Assembly: GCA_964405265.1 (NCBI GenBank)
Contig: CAYONC010000003.1
Location: 1 to 64,000, forward strand
From: Eshraghiella sp964405265
Lineage (GTDB): Bacteria > Bacillota > Clostridia > Lachnospirales > Lachnospiraceae
Reading direction: 5' to 3'
Length of the DNA: 64,000 nucleotides
Below the pieces are notes generated by a model. The model had not been told where the DNA came from. It saw only the letters and a program-made list of their open reading frames with translations, and searched no databases. The stretch's first letter is position 1. Every line of letters starts with the position of its first letter. Positions 60,245-64,000 of this stretch are shown here, piece by piece. Both the position numbers and the translations under genes were made by a program.

Positions 60245-60556
60245 ATGTCAAAGCGTAAATACAAATTTACCAACAAGAGGCACAGCGTCGGAGGAGTGTT
60301 GTCTTCGCTGATGGCGCTGGCGGCTGTTGTATTGATTATTATTGCGGTTATTATATCATTTAAGGCAGAAGGATACGGCGGAGAAGAGGTTGGCACGCTG
60401 TCGTTAATGGCTCTTGTGTTTTCTGCTTCCGGACTTGTTCTGGGATTACTGAGCTACAGGGAGACGGACAGGTATTATTCATTTTCGTTTGCGGGAAGTC
60501 TTGTCAGCGGTATTGTAACCGTATTGCTGGTTATGTTATTTTTTACGGGAATTTAA
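60245..60556 (+). CDS. Small membrane protein, possible DUF6142
   Basis: A 103-residue protein with a basic N-terminus (MSKRKYKFTNKRH) and three helices (about 17-39, 53-70 and 80-101). It may be a DUF6142-type protein, recalled and not checked. It lies between pyrE and purE with 17- and 13-base gaps, so it is in the nucleotide operon, but there is no sign that it acts in nucleotide synthesis. GAGAGGAA precedes the ATG. Confidence 0.75.
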   Translation: MSKRKYKFTNKRHSVGGVLSSLMALAAVVLIIIAVIISFKAEGYGGEEVGTLSLMALVFSASGLVLGLLSYRETDRYYSFSFAGSLVSGIVTVLLVMLFFTGI

Positions 60557-60569
60557 GGAGGATTTAAAA

Positions 60570-61082
60570 ATGGCAAAAGTAGGAATTGTTATGGGAAGTG
60601 ATTCAGACCTTCCGGTTATGCGGAAGGCGGCGGAGATGCTTGAAAAATTCGGTATAGAATATGAAATTACCATTATTTCGGCACACCGTATGCCGGATGT
60701 GTTCTTTGATTATGCAAAGAGCGCAGAAGAAAAAGGATTTAAAGTAATTATCGCAGGAGCGGGAGGTGCTGCACATCTTCCGGGAATGTGTGCGGCAATT
60801 TTCCCGATGCCCGTGATAGGAGTGCCTATTCACAGTAAGGCACTTTCAGGAGTTGATTCACTTTACTCGATAGTTCAGATGCCGAGCGGAATACCGGTTG
60901 CTACCGTTGCAATTGACGGAGGAGCCAATGCGGGTATACTTGCGGCGAAGATGCTTGCCGTGTCTGATGAAGGTCTTCTTAACAAAATAAAAGCATACAA
61001 GGAAGAATTAAAAGACGGCGTTATGAAGAAAAAAGAACGTATTGAGACTGTCGGATACAAAAAATACATGGAGGAACAATAA
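60570..61082 (+). CDS. purE: N5-carboxyaminoimidazole ribonucleotide mutase
   Basis: A 170-residue class I PurE, moving the carboxyl group in purine synthesis. GSDSDLPVM and SAHRMPD at the start, then AGAGGAAHLPGM and the PVIGVPI segment are signatures. The class I form normally works with PurK; none is visible here. A stop one base before the purM start couples the two. Confidence 0.96.
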   Translation: MAKVGIVMGSDSDLPVMRKAAEMLEKFGIEYEITIISAHRMPDVFFDYAKSAEEKGFKVIIAGAGGAAHLPGMCAAIFPMPVIGVPIHSKALSGVDSLYSIVQMPSGIPVATVAIDGGANAGILAAKMLAVSDEGLLNKIKAYKEELKDGVMKKKERIETVGYKKYMEEQ

Positions 61083-61083
61083 T

Positions 61084-62109
61084 ATGGATTACAAGAAAGC
61101 AGGTGTTGACATTGAAGCCGGATATAAATCAGTGGAATTAATGAAGGAACACGTAAAATCAACCATGAGACCTGAGGTTTTAGGCGGAATCGGAGGATTT
61201 TCGGGTGCTTTTTCCATGTCTGCAGTTAAAAATATGGAAAACCCGGTGCTGTTATCGGGAACGGACGGAGTAGGAACCAAAATTAAGCTTGCCTTTATTA
61301 TGGACAAGCATGATACAATCGGTATTGACTGTGTTGCCATGTGCGTAAACGACGTGGCCTGTGCCGGAGGAGAACCGCTGTTTTTCCTTGATTACATTGC
61401 CTGCGGCAAAAATGAACCTGAAAAAATCGCAACCATTGTAAAAGGCGTTGCCGAAGGCTGTAAATTATCGGGCTGTGCACTTGTCGGCGGAGAAACCGCC
61501 GAGCATCCTGGACTCATGCCGGAAGATGAATATGACCTTGCAGGTTTTTCCGTAGGTGTGGTTGATGAAAAAGATCTTATAACCGGAAGCAGCATTAAAC
61601 CGGGAGATACACTTGTTGCCATTAAATCATCAGGTGTACACAGCAACGGCTTTTCTCTTGTAAGAAAAGTCTTTGAAATGACGAAGGAATCACTTGATAC
61701 ATATTATGAAGAACTCGGAACAACACTCGGAGAGGCACTCTTAAAGCCTACAATCATATATGTTAAGGCTTTGAAAGCAGTTAAAGACAGCGGTGTAAGG
61801 ATTAAAGGCTGCAGCCATATAACGGGCGGCGGCTTCTATGAGAATATACCGAGGATGCTTCCGGAGGGTGTTGCGGCAGAAATACATAAAGACAGCTATG
61901 AAGTTCCGGCACTCTTCAGACTTATGGCAGCAAAGGGCAATATTGACGAGCAAATGATGTATAATACCTTTAACATGGGCGTCGGAATGGTGCTTGCGGT
62001 AGATCCTGCGGATGCCGATAAGACTGTTGAAGCAGTTAAGTCAGCAGGCGAGGAAGCATTTGTAATCGGACAGGTAATAACCGGTGATAAAGGTGTGATA
62101 ATATGCTGA
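61084..62109 (+). CDS. purM: Phosphoribosylaminoimidazole synthetase (AIR synthetase)
   Basis: A 341-residue ATP-dependent enzyme cyclising FGAM to AIR. GTDGVGTK, DCVAMCVNDVACAGGEPLFFLDY, GGETAEHPG and the GVHSNGFSL segment are family signatures. ATG at 61084 has GGAGGA; an in-frame earlier start lies inside purE. The end overlaps purN by seven bases. Confidence 0.97.
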   Translation: MDYKKAGVDIEAGYKSVELMKEHVKSTMRPEVLGGIGGFSGAFSMSAVKNMENPVLLSGTDGVGTKIKLAFIMDKHDTIGIDCVAMCVNDVACAGGEPLFFLDYIACGKNEPEKIATIVKGVAEGCKLSGCALVGGETAEHPGLMPEDEYDLAGFSVGVVDEKDLITGSSIKPGDTLVAIKSSGVHSNGFSLVRKVFEMTKESLDTYYEELGTTLGEALLKPTIIYVKALKAVKDSGVRIKGCSHITGGGFYENIPRMLPEGVAAEIHKDSYEVPALFRLMAAKGNIDEQMMYNTFNMGVGMVLAVDPADADKTVEAVKSAGEEAFVIGQVITGDKGVIIC

Positions 62110-62690
62110 GAGTAGTTGTCATGGTATCTGGAGGAGGAACTAACCTTCAGGCAGTCATGGATGCCGTTGATAACGGTACGGTTACCAATACCGTCATAGC
62201 AGGAGTGATAAGCAATAATGCAGGTGCCTATGCACTCAAAAGAGCAGAATTAAAAGGAATACCCGCAGAATGTATATCGCCTAAGGATTATGAGAACAGG
62301 GAAATGTTTAACGAGGCATTACTGGACGGAGTCAGAAAATATAATCCTGACCTTATCGTTCTTGCCGGGTTCCTTGTGGCGATTCCTCCGGCAATGGTAC
62401 GGGAATATCCTGATAAAATAATTAACATACATCCTTCACTTATACCGTCCTTCTGCGGAAAGGGATATTACGGTCTGAAGGTTCACGAGGCCGCCCTTGC
62501 AAGAGGCGTGAAAATTACGGGAGCAACGGTTCATTATGTAGATGAAGGAACGGATACGGGACGAATCATCTGTCAGAAAGCAGTTATGACGGAAGAAGGC
62601 GATACGGCAGAGATACTCCAGAAAAGGGTAATGGAACAGGCTGAATGGATTATACTTCCTCAGGCAATTAATGCCATTGCCAACAAATAA
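62103..62690 (+). CDS. purN: Phosphoribosylglycinamide formyltransferase (GAR transformylase)
   Basis: A 195-residue folate-dependent formyltransferase. MVSGGGTNLQAVMDAV, AGFL and the formyl-site NIHPSLIPSFCGKGYYG segment with HxxG-type residues are present, as is GATVHYVDEGTDTG. It uses 10-formyl-THF. It starts seven bases before the purM stop. Confidence 0.96.
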   Translation: MLRVVVMVSGGGTNLQAVMDAVDNGTVTNTVIAGVISNNAGAYALKRAELKGIPAECISPKDYENREMFNEALLDGVRKYNPDLIVLAGFLVAIPPAMVREYPDKIINIHPSLIPSFCGKGYYGLKVHEAALARGVKITGATVHYVDEGTDTGRIICQKAVMTEEGDTAEILQKRVMEQAEWIILPQAINAIANK

Positions 62691-62709
62691 CACAGAGAGG
62701 TTGGTTACA

Positions 62710-63981
62710 ATGAAAATATTAATCGTCGGAAGCGGAGGCAGGGAGCATGCAATAGCATATGCATGTTCCAAAAGCACTAAGGTTGATAAGATATACTGTG
62801 CACCGGGTAATGCAGGAATTGCACAGCTTGCAGAATGTGTACCGGTAGGTGCAATGGAATTTGACAGGCTTGTTGATTTTGCAAAAGAAAAAGAGATAGA
62901 TCTTACGGTAATAGGAATGGACGATCCTCTTGTGGGAGGAATTGTTGATGTATTCGAGAAAGAGGGACTCCGTGTATTCGGTCCGCGTAAAAATGCGGCA
63001 ATTCTTGAAGGCTCCAAAGCTTTCTCCAAGGACTTAATGAAAAAATACAATATTCCGACTGCTGCATATGAGACCTTTACGTCGGCAGAGGAAGCAATAG
63101 AATACCTCAAAAAGACGGATTATCCGATTGTACTTAAAGCGGACGGACTTGCTCTCGGAAAAGGTGTTTTAATCTGTAATACAAAAGAAGAGGCCCTTGA
63201 CGGAGTTAAGACCCTTATGTTGGATAAGCAGTTCGGTGATGCGGGTAATAAAATCGTAATAGAAGAATTTATGACCGGACGGGAGGTTTCTGTTCTTTCC
63301 TTTGTAGACGGTAATACAATCAAAATAATGTCATCCGCACAGGACCATAAAAGGGCAAAAGACGGAGATGAAGGACTTAATACGGGCGGAATGGGTAACT
63401 TTTCACCAAGTCCGTTTTATACTGATGAGGTGGATGAATTCTGCAGAAAGCATATCTATCAGGCAACGGTTGACGCCATGAAATCGGAAGGAAGAGAATT
63501 TAAGGGAGTTATATTCTTCGGACTGATGCTGACACCTAACGGACCAAAGGTGCTTGAATATAATGCAAGATTCGGAGATCCTGAGGCACAGGTGGTTCTT
63601 CCGAGACTGAAAAATGACATAACGGATGTGTTTAATGCCTGCATAGACGGCACTCTGGACAGTCTTGATCTGCAGTTTGAGGATAATGCCTGCGTATGTG
63701 TAATACTTGCCTCTGACGGATATCCGCTGTCATATGAAAAGGGGAAAATTATTGCCGGATTGGAAAATTTTGATGATAAAGACGGTTATTACTGCTTCCA
63801 CGCCGGAACAAAGCAGACGGAAGAAGGAATTGTTACCAACGGGGGAAGGGTTCTTGGAATAACAGCCAAGGGTGCAACCCTCAAAGAAGCACGTGCCAAT
63901 GCATATGCTGCAACGGAATGGGTAAATTTTGAAAATAAATATATGCGTCACGACATAGGAAAAGCAATAGATGAGGTATGA
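62710..63981 (+). CDS. purD: Phosphoribosylamine-glycine ligase (GAR synthetase)
   Basis: A 423-residue ATP-grasp enzyme. MKILIVGSGGREHAIAYA at the start, VLKADGLALGKGV as ATP-binding lysine segment, TGGMGNFSPSPFY and YNARFGDPEAQ are signatures. It makes GAR, the PurN substrate. ATG at 62710 has AGAGAGG; an in-frame ATG thirteen codons earlier lies inside purN. With purE-purM-purN it gives a partial pathway; purF, purC, purL, purH and purK are not in the window. Confidence 0.97.
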   Translation: MKILIVGSGGREHAIAYACSKSTKVDKIYCAPGNAGIAQLAECVPVGAMEFDRLVDFAKEKEIDLTVIGMDDPLVGGIVDVFEKEGLRVFGPRKNAAILEGSKAFSKDLMKKYNIPTAAYETFTSAEEAIEYLKKTDYPIVLKADGLALGKGVLICNTKEEALDGVKTLMLDKQFGDAGNKIVIEEFMTGREVSVLSFVDGNTIKIMSSAQDHKRAKDGDEGLNTGGMGNFSPSPFYTDEVDEFCRKHIYQATVDAMKSEGREFKGVIFFGLMLTPNGPKVLEYNARFGDPEAQVVLPRLKNDITDVFNACIDGTLDSLDLQFEDNACVCVILASDGYPLSYEKGKIIAGLENFDDKDGYYCFHAGTKQTEEGIVTNGGRVLGITAKGATLKEARANAYAATEWVNFENKYMRHDIGKAIDEV

Positions 63982-63983
63982 CA

Positions 63984-64000
63984 ATGAAGACAAAGGTATT
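63984..64000 (+). CDS. Start of a following gene, cut by the window edge
   Basis: ATG at 63984, two bases after the purD stop, opens a frame reading MKTKV before the window ends. The tight spacing suggests continuation of the purine operon. Too short to identify. Confidence 0.4.

Noticed and set aside
59529..60251. 240-codon open frame on the minus strand opposite pyrE
   Set aside because: pyrE is certain from its motifs; the antisense frame has no motif and no ribosome binding site.

Overview
This window looks like an ordinary stretch of chromosome from a low-GC, spore-forming anaerobe of the Clostridia, most probably a Lachnospiraceae member. The support is an alpha/beta small acid-soluble spore protein, a tryptophan T-box leader, the GatCAB amidotransferase operon, type I glutamine synthetase, strong GGAGG ribosome binding sites, and clean TTGACA/TATAAT-like promoters with 17-bp spacers. 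The organism is inferred from gene content; no 16S gene is present. No transposase, integrase, prophage module or CRISPR array was seen. The one AT-rich, foreign-looking unit is a zinc-ribbon gene near 36.4 kb.

Layout. 0-5 kb: the 3' part of a tRNA-Leu, an SCP2-like protein, a NUDIX hydrolase, then an overlapping run of a TPR/HD-GYP/GNAT fusion, a TtcA-like tRNA thiolase and a DJ-1 protein, followed by a spore SASP gene. 5-8 kb (minus strand): an ABC-2 exporter operon. 8-14.4 kb (plus): the proteostasis block tig-clpP-clpX-lon-ysxC, diverging from the exporter through two promoters that appear to share one palindromic -35 hexamer. 14.4-25.5 kb: enolase, an HExxH lipoprotein, a PHP phosphoesterase (minus), TraX-like and DUF2974-like genes, an EAL protein with a dead GGDEF domain, a glycine-rich membrane protein, a lone PilT and glutamine synthetase. 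25.6-31.5 kb: gatCAB, then a metal-resistance operon (ArsR sensor, separate HMA chaperone, P1B ATPase) behind a perfect 12-8-12 operator. 31.5-41.3 kb: PilZ (minus), purB, purA, an HMA protein with a likely operator at its transcription start, SEC-C protein, zinc-ribbon unit, a membrane protein (minus), methyltransferase-hslO, cspA and a multi-span membrane protein.

41.3-51 kb: an orphan substrate-binding lipoprotein (minus), an aminotransferase, TPR lipoprotein-hflX-thyA-folA with a 39-codon membrane protein overlapping folA, a SPOR-domain amidase, pyruvate kinase and a response-regulator HD-GYP protein. 51-57.6 kb: a DtxR-family regulator (minus) facing a heterodimeric ABC exporter, then a LysR regulator with a MATE pump. 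57.6-59.5 kb: a Trp T-box leader, a 30-codon upstream ORF and an orphan trpB, then tRNA-Gly. 59.5-64 kb: pyrE, a small membrane protein, and purE-purM-purN-purD running off the right edge.

How the genes connect. Several c-di-GMP parts are spread across the window (two HD-GYP proteins, one EAL protein, one PilZ receptor and PilT), which suggests control of surface behaviour. Three metal-handling units (ArsR/HMA/P1B ATPase, the second HMA protein, the DtxR regulator) suggest metal-responsive control. Nucleotide synthesis genes (purA, purB, purE, purM, purN, purD, pyrE, thyA, folA) are scattered rather than held in one operon. The only gene-free stretch longer than 300 bases is 57639-57998, which holds the T-box leader.
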